Positions 10,736 to 23,200 of a stretch of DNA of 64,000 nt are shown here, piece by piece. The notes beneath the pieces were generated by a model. The model worked only from the letters and a program-made list of their open reading frames with translations. It ran no database searches and had not been told where the DNA came from. Numbering within the stretch: position 1 is the first letter of the stretch; the number at the start of each line of letters is the position of its first letter. Origin of the DNA: Ostrinia nubilalis. Its lineage: Eukaryota > Arthropoda > Insecta > Lepidoptera > Crambidae. Made by a program: the position numbers and the translations under genes. Where the stretch lies: positions 10,248,001 through 10,312,000 of the forward strand of contig NC_087108.1 of NCBI RefSeq assembly GCF_963855985.1, read 5' to 3'.

Positions 10736-13630
10736 TTCGCCAACCTCTGTGTTCGTCTTCCACGCAAGCGTAGACACAGGAGAAGCTTGTTTAGTTCCGA
10801 AATAAATAACACTCAAGTTACTCACATAAATTCTTTTCGGTAATGGAGGATGCGGGGTAATGTTCGATTTAATTTATATCCTGATTAATTGCGTTGAAAG
10901 TTTCAAATGCTTGTTTTGATTGCGTTAGTCAGTTTGGGGAGTTATGAATTTTAAAATAAATTAATCTACTGAGATGTGGCCTATCTATTTGGGCATTAAT
11001 ACCTACTTTAATTAAAAATACGATACTAAGCTTTTGGTTCTTGGTTGAGAGGTAGAAATTTATCTTACTAGCCCTTCCTCTACGAAAGAGATTCCTTAAC
11101 TGAGGTTGATCCTTAAAGAATAATTGAGGATTGCGGTAGTCGAATCGAGGAACCGTTTCTTACCATAGCGGCTGTTAGAGCACTTTTAGTAAAGTTAATG
11201 TTTTGTGTAGAATAATTGTTCTCAACCAAGTATTCTGTGGATTCAGGCTAGAGTGATTCTGGATATCGTGCATTCAGGTGTATGAGTTAAGAAATGTCAG
11301 AAATGAACATCACGCAGACACAAATCACCATTAGTGGTTGGGACGAGCGCGAGTATTAATTTCGCTTTTGTACTGAAATGATTACTCGCATTACTGAACT
11401 ATCTATACCTACATTCAGCCTTTGACATTATGCATATGTACATAATATTTGCACGTCACAGCTAAACCACTATCATTAGCCAAGCGTACGTGAAAGCAAC
11501 CGCCAGCCAAGAGGCGGTGGGCGTTTGGCTCAATCACCACCCATAACAACTGTTACTCCTGAGCAGCGCCGAGTGATGAGCCAAATCAATGTCGGTGATG
11601 CAACCGGTGACCGTGATGACGACCGATAAAGGGGTACAAAGTACTAAATTGAAGCGACGATACTTAGTTGAACGGTGAAGGTACGATCTCCGCTGCCGCT
11701 CGACTATTGTGGTGAACTCACTAGCATATTATTATATTTACTTACCACGAGGGGTTAACGGGAATATTATTCTTAAAAACATTAAAGAAGGCAGTCTTCT
11801 TATGCAGTAATTAACTTTTTCTACTGTTTTGATAAGACAGTGATAATTTTGTTCATGAAAACTAATTGGTGCCACTGAAAACTGAAAAAAGCTTCGGAAG
11901 ACAAAAAGGAGGAATAGTATTCATTTACACTGCGTTTTCTACCTCACCAATATCGCTGAGTATTTGTGGGTGACCTGCAAGATAATATACACCCGAATCA
12001 GTTTCATAAGCCGGATTAAAGTGCAAGAAAAATATTGATAAGAAACTTATTTCTTTACCATACATACACCATAATTATGTTATTATCGTTCGCCAACTTA
12101 ATCAATGATCGGAATATACCGGTTCCATTCCTAATTCATTTCAATAAAATCTAAAATTAGCCGAATCAAGAGTCAACTGGATTGAAGCTGCAATGAAATG
12201 ACAATAAATTTCGTATAGACGACAGGAGTCGCGCCGGGCGCGCCGTTCTACCTCGAATTGTCAAATTAATAGCCAATTTAGACATACATGACATTTTTGG
12301 CGAATCGTCACGCTACTTCATACAATAGACAAGAGACATAACTATTAGGGCACTTTAACATTAAGGCGACTTTAGTAGCACGACATGACAGTCGCGTGAC
12401 AACCGTGCTACATTCGCGCTACTGATAAGTAATTTCATAAAATACAGAGCGCGGCATATACAAGTCGGTTTCAAATAGAATGAACGAAGATGGTAGCACA
12501 GTCATTTTATTGATTCAAAGGTTCTACAACAGATTTAACAGGAATTCTTATATGAAAGAGCTAAATTCAAAAACACAAATGTGAACTTTTATACCTCTAA
12601 TTTACCTCAATAAAATCCTACGTCTTCCAGGTCAAAAGTACAAAATTAGTTATCTACCAAAACACCACTCTACCTATTTCGTCACATTATTAAGCAAACT
12701 AAGACAATGTATTAAAAATACGCTTCTACTCAGGTGTTGTTCAGCCAATTATACTGGCATTTGTTCTATATTAAGCGACCAACAAAACGGGTGTCGCTTC
12801 CTCAGCAATAAATCCGCATTGATTGAGCGCTATAAATTTAGAGGTGCGCGAGCGCCGCTCCGGTTGCAACTGCGGTTTAGGGGTGACACTTCCAGGAGCT
12901 TTATTAGGTAGGTATAACCAATATCTTCGTATTTTCTTCTATTTTTGGTGGAGAAACTTTTGTTTTGGAAACGATTGAGCTAAAATTTAGACGCATGGGG
13001 CTGTCACTTTCAGCAACCAAACTGTCAAATTGTGTATTAGTAGGATAGGATTTTTCATACTTTCCTTAGATTTTGGAAAAGATTGAGCGCTATAAATCTA
13101 GAGGTGCGCGAACGCCGCTCCGGTTGCAACTGCGGTTTAGGGGTGACAATTTCAGTAACTTAATTATTGAGCCTCTACAAAAATCGGCTGTAAATCTTGG
13201 TTTAGATATAAAATAATGACGTTAACGTAACAATGTTCAAAATGAATTTAAACACAGTCCTGTCCAGAAGTCTTAATGTGATACATCCCTAAGCGGATTC
13301 TGTTTTAGTGCTTAAATGTTTTTCTTGCTTGGCCAGCTGAAATATTTACATTTTCTTGTATTTTGTTGAGTCATCATTGAGTTTTTTCATCGTTGTTAGT
13401 TGGTGGACATGGAAATTGGAACATGCTTAGTTGATTGATGTCTGAGTAGCTCGGTGGTTAAAACAGTATGTACTTAACTACGGTATTGTACTCGTATCTG
13501 TAGATCAAAGAATCAAGATTAATCTCTATGCCACAGTTACCCCTAAATAAAATTTATAATAATTATGTTTGATGTTACCTATTCTCTTACCAGCCCTGTA
13601 ACGCACGTGCGACGCTTGCGCATCGCGGCG
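10736..13630. other. Gene-free stretch with two GC-richer islands
   Basis: No gene seen. An island at 11470-11640 has an inverted motif (TTTGGCTCAATCAC / GTGATGAGCCAAA), and another around 12820-13150 holds the 69-bp direct repeat. Either could be regulatory DNA upstream of org-1, but this is not shown by the sequence. Confidence 0.4.
12821..13149 (+). repeat. Direct repeat pair of 69 bp, offset 260 bp
   Basis: Units at 12821-12889 and 13081-13149 differ at only a few positions; the core is GATTGAGCGCTATAAAT, GAGGTGCGCGA and CGCCGCTCCGGTTGCAACTG. GC-rich in AT-rich surroundings. Function unknown. Confidence 0.85.
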
Positions 13631-14002
13631 TTTGATTTACACGCGGCCGATACAAATTGCCCGTCCCACCGCAAACAAAGCCGTATTACACTTTAACATA
13701 AATTATCGCTTATTAATCGCATTTAGTTTTATTTCGGGACTTTTAATGAGACGGGGATGTCTCAGTCTGAGCAGCAGTTATAGAGAGTTTTTGAAGCAGT
13801 TTCTGCTTGGTAATGGTCCGTGATACATTAAAACTGACATAACAAATGGGCCAATTAATGTGAATATCAGTGAATTTTGTGACCAGCTAACATGGTTCCT
13901 GAAAGCATTAACAAAGAAATGTATTAGGTATCAGATCCGGCAGAATAAGTCACTGGTATTCAGAAATAATTTTTTTTGCAACACAAGGCAGTTATTTGAC
14001 CG

Positions 14003-14165
14003 CAATTGAAAGATAGAAAGAAAGAAAGAAAGAAAAATATTTATTGCAGTGAGATACAGTCTAGGATGGTACATAACTGCCCTGTAAGTGCCTATTCATT
14101 ATCTCCTTGAAAAGGCCCGGATTATAGTATTCGGGAAAGACAGCAGCAGGCAGCTAATTCCAGCT
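14003..14165 (-). mobile_element. 3' end of a LINE with TTTC-type tail
   Basis: A GAAA run (a TTTC tail on the minus strand) next to AATATTTATTGCAGTGAGAT and a body shared with 54655-54790 (GTCTAGGAT.GTACATA, CCTTGAAAAGGCCC.GATTAT). Confidence 0.55.
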
Positions 14166-14248
14166 GTTCGCATCATGAAAGAGTTATCGATTTCGATAAT
14201 TTATTATTACTTACTCGTAGATAACTTCAGATAACACTCTGAAACTAA

Positions 14249-14366
14249 GGCTGGGTTGCACCATCTTACTTTAACTTTGGCAAACGTCAAAAATCTGTCA
14301 AACTTTATACAAAAAGCACCGGTTATCGTCATAGTTACGGTCAAAGTTAGATGGTTTAACTCAGCC
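14249..14366. mobile_element. MITE family M1, copy e
   Basis: Same hairpin, flanked by TAA/TAA. Confidence 0.8.
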
Positions 14367-16256
14367 TAAGTGTGTTAGGAAACGGAGAAGCTGTAGCTTA
14401 CTTTCTAAAGATATTCTAAAATTTCTAAAATATTACATTTCTTTTATAAACTTATCTTTTACTCAATTTTTTTAGTCTTTTCAGATGTTCCAAAATCTTT
14501 ACAGATTACTTAGACCAGTCCGGTTTAGTTTATGAATCTTCAAGTACACTATAGTGCGTCTAGAGACCATACCAACTGACAAATATTTATCCTACAGCAA
14601 TTAAGTACTATGAGTCATGCAGCCACTCATGTGGTTTACAAATAGAAGGTACTGCCGGCTTTGATCACACGTCAGCATGCCCCGCGAGCCCCGCTAACGA
14701 GCCATCGACACATACAGAGGTATTTGCGGAAGGCATCTAATTCTTTAGTCTTGAAAACATCTAGAGACTAGGTAGCTAGAGGCTGAAAAGATAAGCAGTA
14801 ACTTGTTTATTTTTAATGCTATTTAATAAACGGTAACTTGCGAAGTTAATGCCAAAATTATCTGCCAGATAACCTATATTAGCTATAGCCAATTTATTTA
14901 ATATTTTTTAAGCTCATGGGCCTTGAGTCTCTATATGCAGGTCTAATAGCAGAAAATAAGTAACGGTCGTACGAGTAGGCATACCAGTTTTGTGATACCC
15001 GTACCGAAGTCCCTTTTCAAAACTAAGAATAGTCTGCTCCGATTCTCTTCTTTACAACAAAATCTACATCTAAGTTTTCTTAAGATGTTATGGGCGTAAA
15101 TCTCTACAAATAGTATGGGCCTCACATTTAGTAGGCAAAAACAGAAAGGGCACTTGTACCGAACAGACCATTGTTTGCAACAATTCTGGACGTCTTCTTA
15201 AAATAATTTGAAGGTGTGTGCAAATGCTAACTGAGACTGAAAACATATCTTAATAGTTTATATCTATCGATTAACTGGCACAGATACAATCAAAACCAAT
15301 CGGAGCTCGAATCAGCGATCCCGGAATAGTTCAGCATCGCAACATCAGTCAATCAGCGGTCAAAACACAGCCAGATCTGACAAGTCTTCCTTGAACGTCT
15401 GCAACTGTTTGGTTACGTTAGATGATGCTTCCTCGTTGCGTGTTTAACCTCTGTATTCTAGGATCCTGGGGATCGTGTATAGTTCTTGACAACTCACGAA
15501 GACGAGGGAGCTTTACTTGTGTGTGTACATGCACATACAATAGTATAATGTCTATCAAAACTTGTGAAAAACGAACAGTAGCGAGCCACCACACATCGCA
15601 CCCTTAGAATGAAAGTGACCGAATCCAAAAAATGCAATTTGTGGTAAATGAACAAGAAAGTCTTCAAAAAAGTGTAGTCTTGAATACATTTTACTATATC
15701 TCTTTCGTGTTCTATCGCATTTGATTGATTTTAAGTAGATTTATGGATTAACCTTTTGAGTTAACATTGGCAGAGTATTTTTTGTAATTATACTTTATTT
15801 AGTATATATTTTGACATAAAATATAAAGTACTTCTAAATTAAGTCACTTTATTACAAAATACTTTTGAAACTGATGAGATTTTTTATTAATTAAGTCTGT
15901 TTATGACGCATATTGCAAATGAATCTGTTGACATAAGTCATTACTATACTGAATGTTATGTGAATATAAGGTAGTGAACATGGGCGTAGCCACGGTGGGG
16001 CAGGGTGGGGCAAGTGCTCTAACCTGTCAGGTACCTAACCAAACCTAAAAAAATAATTATCTAGGTACTAACTACAATACGATGTACACTACCAACTACT
16101 TTTTGGGTGAAAGATTTCTTGGTGTAGGTAGGTGAGCAATAAGACAGTGTTGGATAATTTAAATTTACACATTCAGATAATTATTGGGTGCTATAAGGTA
16201 GCCTTTTTGTATGAAAAAAACTAACCGAGGTATAGCCCAAGGGTATAGTTTGCTTC

Positions 16257-17000
16257 TTAGTCGTTCGTTTCAGCCGAATGACGTTTACTTATTGCTGGAC
16301 AAAGGCCTACTCCAAAGATTTCCAAAACGACCGGTCCTGCGCCGCCCGCATAGGCACCTCCCGCGACCTTCACCAGATCGTCGATCCACCTAGTGGAGGG
16401 CCTGCCACTACGTCTTCCAACTCGTGGTCGCCACTCGAGAACTTTTTTGCCCCAGCGGCTCATTAACTCTGTGAGCTATGTGCCCCGCCCACTGCCACAT
16501 GATTTTAGCGATTCTGCGGGCTATGTCACTTTGGTTCTACTGCGGATCTTCTCATTTCTGATTCCATCGCGCAGGGAGACTCCGAGAATAGCACGCTCCA
16601 TCGCCCTTCTTATGAGGCCCATAGAAAGCGACCACGTCTCAGATCCTTAAGTAGTCACAGGCAACACACACTGGTCAAAGACTTTTGTTTTGAGACACTG
16701 CGGCATTTCGGACGTGAGAATATTGCGAAGCTTCCCGAACGCAGCCCAGCCTCAGCTCAGACCTCTTTCTCGAAGTTGGACCTACCTAACTGGATTGTCC
16801 CAGGTACACTTAATTGTCAACAACAAGTGTAGTCTCCAACTTTCAGAGGTGTGGGTTACAACACGGATATTTGACATGATTTTTGTCTTGTCCATGTTCA
16901 TTTTAAGAACCATTTGTTGAGAAGCTCTTTATCCATCGAGAAGCCATCGAGCATGACTACGATATCTTCCGCGAATCCAATGAAGGTGATGAAGTCTTCG
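16257..17000 (-). pseudogene. RTE-type endonuclease-reverse transcriptase, 3' half
   Basis: Minus-strand frames, broken by shifts, encode the RT centre (an FAEDIVVM box near 16970, KMNMDKTKI), then MPQCLKTKVFDQCVLPV, and the C-terminus with VLEWRPRVGRR and RWIDDLVKVAGGA. It is decayed and cannot make protein. The 5' part follows in the opposite orientation. Confidence 0.75.
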
Positions 17001-17039
17001 CTCTGCCCAGCGCTCATCCAGCTCCAAAACCCCGAAAGC

Positions 17040-17745
17040 TTTTATCTCGAATTGCGAAATCTTTTATCTCGAAATCTTTTCAAATGCCTAGGAGACTACG
17101 GAAATGTGGACGAATGCAATGACAGGTTCGTGGGAATTGTCCAAACGACTGGGTCTAAGTTCTTTAAAACCCGTCGTTCAAAAGGAATCAAAAAGATCTC
17201 TGACCTCACCAATAAACTTATGGAAGACACAAGAAACTTGGTTCTGCAAGTATACTCAACTCGCGACCTACGCCAATTTGATACAGACCCAATTAAAGAG
17301 GCGACTGAGCGTAACAAGGGCTCTATAGCAAGAGATCTGTCTGTTAGCCAAAGCCAACTGACCAAGCTGAAGACCGAGGATGGCAGAGTCATCTCGTCGG
17401 GGCCTGAGATATTTGAAGAGGTTGAGGTTCTACGGAAAATTATCACGAGTGTACGCACACCTGATCACAAATCTAGCCGAAGACCCAAGAGCTAGATTGA
17501 CCCGAAACTATAAAATATCTCGGACGTCAGTCTGTGCGAGATTAGAATGGCTCTCAAACACCTGAAAAACAACAAGGTACAGGGTGATGATGGAATCACG
17601 GCTGAGCTTCTGAAAGCAGGTGGAGCGCTGGCACTAAAGGCTCTTCAGAAGCTGTTTGACTCCGTCATCTCCGAGGGAAAAAAAGCTCCCTGTCTTTGTT
17701 TTCATTATCAGTTTGGATGTTTGGAGGTGTTATTCCCATCAAACT
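17040..17745 (+). pseudogene. RTE-type retrotransposon, 5' inverted part
   Basis: The plus-strand frame has KKISDLTNKLMEDTRN and, after a shift, ALKHLKNNKVQGDDGITAEL with LLKAGGALALKALQKLF, the start of an RTE-type RT domain. It is head-to-head with the minus-strand 3' half. Confidence 0.75.
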
Positions 17746-17792
17746 AAACATATCTTGAACTAACTCGTCTTGATGTTATTTTGACTATAGAG

Positions 17793-18118
17793 TAAGAGCT
17801 AGTGAACGCCAGACCTACGTCATTTTATAAAAGCTGAAAGTTTGTCAGCGTATGCTCCCAATATAGGATATATTATAAAATCTGATTTTTTATGTAATCA
17901 TATTTTGGCAATAATTAGAAATATTTTCCCCAACACTCACACAGTTTTGACAGTTCCAACTCCTTGCCAGACAGTTTTTTAGGGTAGCTCTAAAGCTCCC
18001 AAAGCCACGATGACCCAAACTTCATAATTCACCAACATTATAACCTATATTGGGAGCATACGCTGACAAACTTTCAGCTTTTATAAAATGACGTAGGTCT
18101 GGCGTTCACTAGCTCTTA
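17793..18118. mobile_element. Inverted-repeat element, 326 bp
   Basis: TAAGAGCTAGTGAACGCCAG and its complement at the far end; arms pair for about 75 bp, through TTTATAAAAGCTGAAAG. Confidence 0.85.
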
Positions 18119-18981
18119 GTTTACTAGTAAACTTGTGAAGTAAAGTCTGAAACAACACAACTTATTAAACTCTTAAATACATAAATTTATGCATATCTTA
18201 AATAAATTTTATATTAAAGCGACATATTCCAAAAATATGTTAATCGGTCCTTTTTATTTTTTCTTCTACACAGGCGCAATATCAAAAATAACAAAACTAA
18301 ATTAGGTTAGTTCAGTCATAAATAGTCCTATTCGTAAAAGTGTCGTGTATCCTTCATTTATATTTTTAACTAAACAGACCGAATCCATAAATGAACACTG
18401 AATACTCTAACATATTTAGTTTAAATACCGACCTATTTATTAAAAGGTCACTTTATGACAAAAAAATCATGAACTTACCTTTACAGTATTTTTGTAATAA
18501 ACAGGTATAATTCGAGATCCGCCGATGTTTTACACGTACACTCGCAAGCACCGCCGACGTAAAACTAGTTCTGCCTCTTTCACACAATATGCATACATGA
18601 AAAGCGGGACAAGTGAAAGAGACCGAAGTATGCGTTTCTCTGCTTTTACTAAGAGATAGGTCACTTTATCTATACAGGGATATAGAGCATGCTTTATAAG
18701 GTCAGTTTATGGTGAAATCGAGAGTAACAGGAATTTTGAGTTAAGTCACTTTCATTCTAAGGGTGCGACATGTAAAGCTCACTCGCTTTACGCCCGATTC
18801 CCATAATTTGATCTTCTTTTCAAAGATTTTAGCAATCTTCTCTTTTTTTCTCGTTCGTTTTCATCCATCAAACCACAGAGGTTAGTGAATTGCAACAACT
18901 AACTAGTTATACTATGAGCATGATTCGCTGGCCGCAACAGCGTACCTATTGCACTTGAATATTTCGACTGGTTCATCCAGT

Positions 18982-19053
18982 GTCTAAGTAGCTCAGATGG
19001 AAGAGCAGTCGCCCGGCAAGCGAAAGGTCGTGGGTTCGATTCGCGCCTTAGAA
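18982..19053 (+). pseudogene. Degenerate tRNA-Val-like sequence
   Basis: Same tRNA as at 37288-37360 but with anticodon loop CCGGCAA and a broken T stem (GTGGG against CGCGC) and acceptor end. Flanks of about 20-25 nt on each side also match the other copy. Confidence 0.7.
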
Positions 19054-19092
19054 ATTTCGATATTTTCAAGTTATTTATCGTCACATGAAGTA

Positions 19093-19266
19093 ATCATCAT
19101 CATCATCATCATCATTTCAGCCATGGGACGTCCACTGCTGAACATAGGCCTCCCCCAATGCTTTCCATGTTGATCGATTGGTAGCGGCCTGCGTCCAGCG
19201 CTTCCCTGCTACCTTTACGATGTCGTCGGTTCACCTTGTAGGTGGACGTCCCACGCTGCGTTTTGC
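19093..19266 (-). mobile_element. RTE 3' fragment
   Basis: (ATC)n tail, GGACGTCCACTGCTGAAC, then the reverse-coded C-terminus up to TGGACGTCCCACGCTGCG. Confidence 0.75.
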
Positions 19267-20187
19267 ATGAAGTAATATCTTCCTTAAAATGTAGAAAGAA
19301 GTTTTTCCTGGTGACAGGATCTTTCTGGAATGAAAAGCCTAGCCTATCTCACCACTCGTTCCCACCACTGGCAGTGCAACTCCTTTTTAAGCACCCGGTG
19401 CCCTTTTAGGCACCCACTGGGCCGGGAATTCCTAGAGTTATACAATAAGTTTAATTTAACTCTTCACTGTTGTCCAAAATAATACCTTCTGATCACAAAA
19501 ATATCTTGATATGCTCACACAAATTATCACTAGAAATAACTCATAAACTGACAATTAAGTCTAACTCAACAGCTCGCGAAAAAATTTATCGCTTCCTACT
19601 ACATGCACCGGGCATCTTTAATGTGAACCGAATATCACGAATTTAAGGTTCAAATAAACATTTTTATTTTTATGACTACAAATACAAATTCATTACAAAA
19701 TATTATCTTATTTTACACATAAGCAGTTTTGAGAAAGTAATTTTGTATTTTCTGGAAAGCAGTGAATTGCTTTAATTGGCTTTAATTTGGGTTTTCGTAG
19801 CAAAGCATTGTTTACATAATAATATGCGCCTTTAATTACCTACATTATTTTATTATCGTATATTGAATATTGATCATTTCAATCATTTGAATCAAGACTT
19901 TTTCTAGAGGCTTCGCTTCTCGTGTTTTTTCCACGCAATCGCTTCGTCAGTTCCGTGGTAGGTATAGATTTGTTTTTTTTTATCAAATCTATGCCTACCA
20001 TAGAATTGACGGAGGGATGCGTGGAAAAAAGAATACCTACTTTGGTCTTTGCAATTGGTAGTTCACTCCTTCGCGCTTAACTTTTCCCGACTTCAAACCG
20101 GTTAGAAACAAAAATAAACGAGTTCAAAATAAACGGCGATCATTGTCGCCTCTACGCGTTTAGTTTTCATCGCCCGTCTTATTTATA

Positions 20188-20233
20188 ATGCAGCTGACAT
20201 CAACCGATGAAAATTATTGCGACCATTCCGGTC
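20188..20233 (+). CDS. org-1: org-1 candidate first coding exon
   Basis: ATG with A at -3, fifteen codons ([15 protein letters not shown]) and a strong GTGAGT donor leaving one base. This phase fits the next exon at 21389, and the junction codon is CGC. There is no homology support. The true start could be elsewhere, including outside the window. Confidence 0.35.
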
Positions 20234-23200
20234 GTGAGTTCCCGCCATTATAGCAATTAGTTGAGTGAGATGTCCGCCCGTGGACGCACGGGTTTATGAC
20301 CAATGAAAAAAGAACTATTTGTTTTTAAAACGCGCGGGAAGTCAAACATGTTTTATTGTCTGTGGTTGTGCTGAAAAAAGTTTCGGTTTTTGAAAACCGC
20401 GGGAAAATATATTTTTTGTAGTGTTTTTTTTCGAAGAACTCGAGTAAGTCTTGAATTAACAGTGATTATTTAAATGTGTGTGGAAATGTGCTATTGTTTA
20501 TATTTTCAGGACTAGAGATTCATGTAACTTCAGTGTTTGTTAAAAATTAGTGTGTATTGTTAAAAGTGTTTTGTCGACATAATAACAGAATAACAACGTG
20601 ATGGTGAATAATACGGTAATAATAATGCTTAGTCAGTGACTCTATTAATATGGTTATGTAGTTTCTAGTTTATCTAAATTGATATATTTACAAGTGAGTT
20701 TTCGATTAACCCCCTTACTAATAAAAAGTTACACAGTTGTTGAACACTGTTTTAATATGACATTTCCATACTAAACGTCACTTTAAAACACTGTTCAACG
20801 AGCGTGTAAGTTTTATTAGTAATAAGGGGGTTAGTGTTTATCGTGCAATGGTAAGTGGTAACACTTGCTTGAATTTCACGCAGAAGTGTAACTTATATCT
20901 ACCAGAACCAGGGAAAAGGAAAACGTCTTTAGTTTCTGCAGATAACCAGTTTAAGCATATTATTATCAAATTGCGCGTATTGCTGAAATCTTATGCGATC
21001 CCAAAAGCCTTGTTTCTTTTAGTTATATAGCTTTAAACAAGTACTTCCATGTTTAGGTAGCTTACACATCACAAACACGTGTCGAATTTTGCTGCGTTGC
21101 GAAATTGTTTATAAATGTAACGAGAAACTTAAATCATCATTCTTGAGTAATGTGCAATTTTGTCGAGTTTGCTTTACTGTTTAAAGTAAAAGGTGAGCCC
21201 TGTGCACAGAACAATAAAAAAACATAACCCTCCTTCTGGCGCAGTCGGGTAAAAATTGCTCACCGACGGTTTCGTAAAACTTGTAGTTACCCAGATGCCG
21301 TTCAGAAATTATTGCGATAAAAAGATTTTGTGTGTGAGAGGAGAGACTAGACACTACTTTTTTTTCAATAGTTTTTTATTGTCCACAGGCATCGTCTCAA
21401 CCAGCCAGTGTCCCCGGGGGTTTGCGCAGAGCGGCCGAGGCAGGGAGCACGAGCAGCCGGTGTTGCCGCCTCTGCACCACCCTATCAGAGATGTAAGTTT
21501 ATCTTTACGACTTTATAGAGATTTAGATTTATTTGTTAGTTAATTTACAACTCAATATTGGCTGAGTAAGCTTACGCCAGCTATTGGGAAAAATATAAAG
21601 ACGGGGTGGAAAGAAATAGAATAGTCACCACTAATTTTGAACATTAGATACGGGTTGTGACCAGAAAAGTTTTTAAGTATCGTGTTGCCTATCTAAAGCT
21701 CTACAGACCTACATTTTTTAAGTATTCATTAGGCACTTTAGATTTTTCTTAATTGAGAACTTCTCCTATTTTCTTCTGATTATTTTCGTTGCGGGTCCAT
21801 TGACAGTTTAACTTTTCTCTGGGACAAACTTGACCTACGTTGGTTAGGTTGTTATTTGCGGTCAAGCTGTAGATCTTGGCTACACAGTCTAAGAATTAGT
21901 CCCGTTTTATTTTTTTTAAGTCCTTATTTGATATAAACAAAGAAGCAATTAAAAATTATTTCAACGAAATAATGCCTTTTATTATCACTTTACCGCATTT
22001 TTATAAGCGATTGGGAAATTATCACTAACGTTTATTTTGTCTACGGGAGCATACATTGTGTCACAGCAGCAGGTATATTTCCAGGGGACCCTATGCGCGC
22101 GCAGCACGTACTCGCCGCTACAAGCGCTCAGCGAGAGCACGTGCCGGGACCACGGCGCGCAGCCGGCGCCCCCGCCGCAGCCTCCCAGGGTCCAGGTTGG
22201 AACTGTTCATATTCTACCTTCCCAGGGGACCTTATGCGCGCGTAGTACGTACTCGCCGCTACAAGCGCTCAGCGAGAGCACGTGCCCGGCGCCCCCGCTG
22301 CATCCTCCCAGGGTCCAGGTTGGTACTGTTCATATTTTACCTTCCCAGGGGACCTAATGCGCGCGCAGCACGTACTCGCCGCTACAAGCGCTCAGCGAGA
22401 GCACGTGCCGGGACCACGGCGCGCAACCGGCGCCCCCGCCGCAGCCTCCCAGGGTCCAGGTTGGAACTGTTCATATTCTACCTTCCCAGGGGACCTTATG
22501 CGCGCGCAGCACGTACTCGCCGCTACAAGCTCTCAGTCAGAGCACGTGCCGGGACCACGGTGCGCAGCCGGCGCCCCCGCCCCAGCCTCCCAGGGTCCAG
22601 GTTTGAATTTGTTCATGTTCCACCTTCCTAAGGGTCCCTGTGCGCGCGCAGCAAGTATTCGCCGCTACAAGCGCTCAGCGAGAGCACGTGCCGGGACCAC
22701 GGCGCGCAGCCGGCGCCCCCGCCGCAGCCTCCCAGGGTCCAGGTTGGAACTGTTCATATTCTACCTTCCCAGGGGACCTTATGCGCGCGTAGTACGTACT
22801 CGCCGCTACAAGCGCTCAGCGAGAGCACGTGCCCGGCGCCCCCGCTGCATCCTCCCAGGGTCCAGGTTTGAACTGTTCATATTCTACCTTCCCAGGGGAC
22901 CCTATGCGCGCGCAGCACGTACTCGCCGCTACAAGCGCTCAGCGAGAGCACGTGTCCGGCGCCCCCGCTGCATCCTCCCAGGGTCCAGGTTGGAACTGTT
23001 CATATTTTACCTTCCCAGGGGACCTAATGCGCGCGCAGCACGTACTCGCCGCTACAAGCGCTCAGCGAGAGCACGTGCCGGGACCACGGCGCGCCCCCGC
23101 CGCAGCCTCCCAAGGTCCAGGTTTGAACTGTTCATATTCTACCTTTTATTCGTCTCTTGTTAATGTAATGTAATGTATTTGATGTTTTTTGTACTTTTGG

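Larger units (their letters stand above)
15596..18768. repeat. 24-bp inverted repeat 3.1 kb apart
   Basis: TCGCACCCTTAGAATGAAAG TGAC at 15596-15619 is the exact complement of 18745-18768. Inside lie several GTCACTTTAT motifs, the RTE copy and a MITE. This may be the ends of one large, decayed TIR element. Confidence 0.5.

Noticed and set aside
22282..23163. 293-codon Arg/Ala-rich open frame as a separate gene
   Set aside because: It is an alternative frame through array A, open because unit lengths are multiples of three; no promoter or own start. The chance of read-through is kept as a finding, not a gene call.
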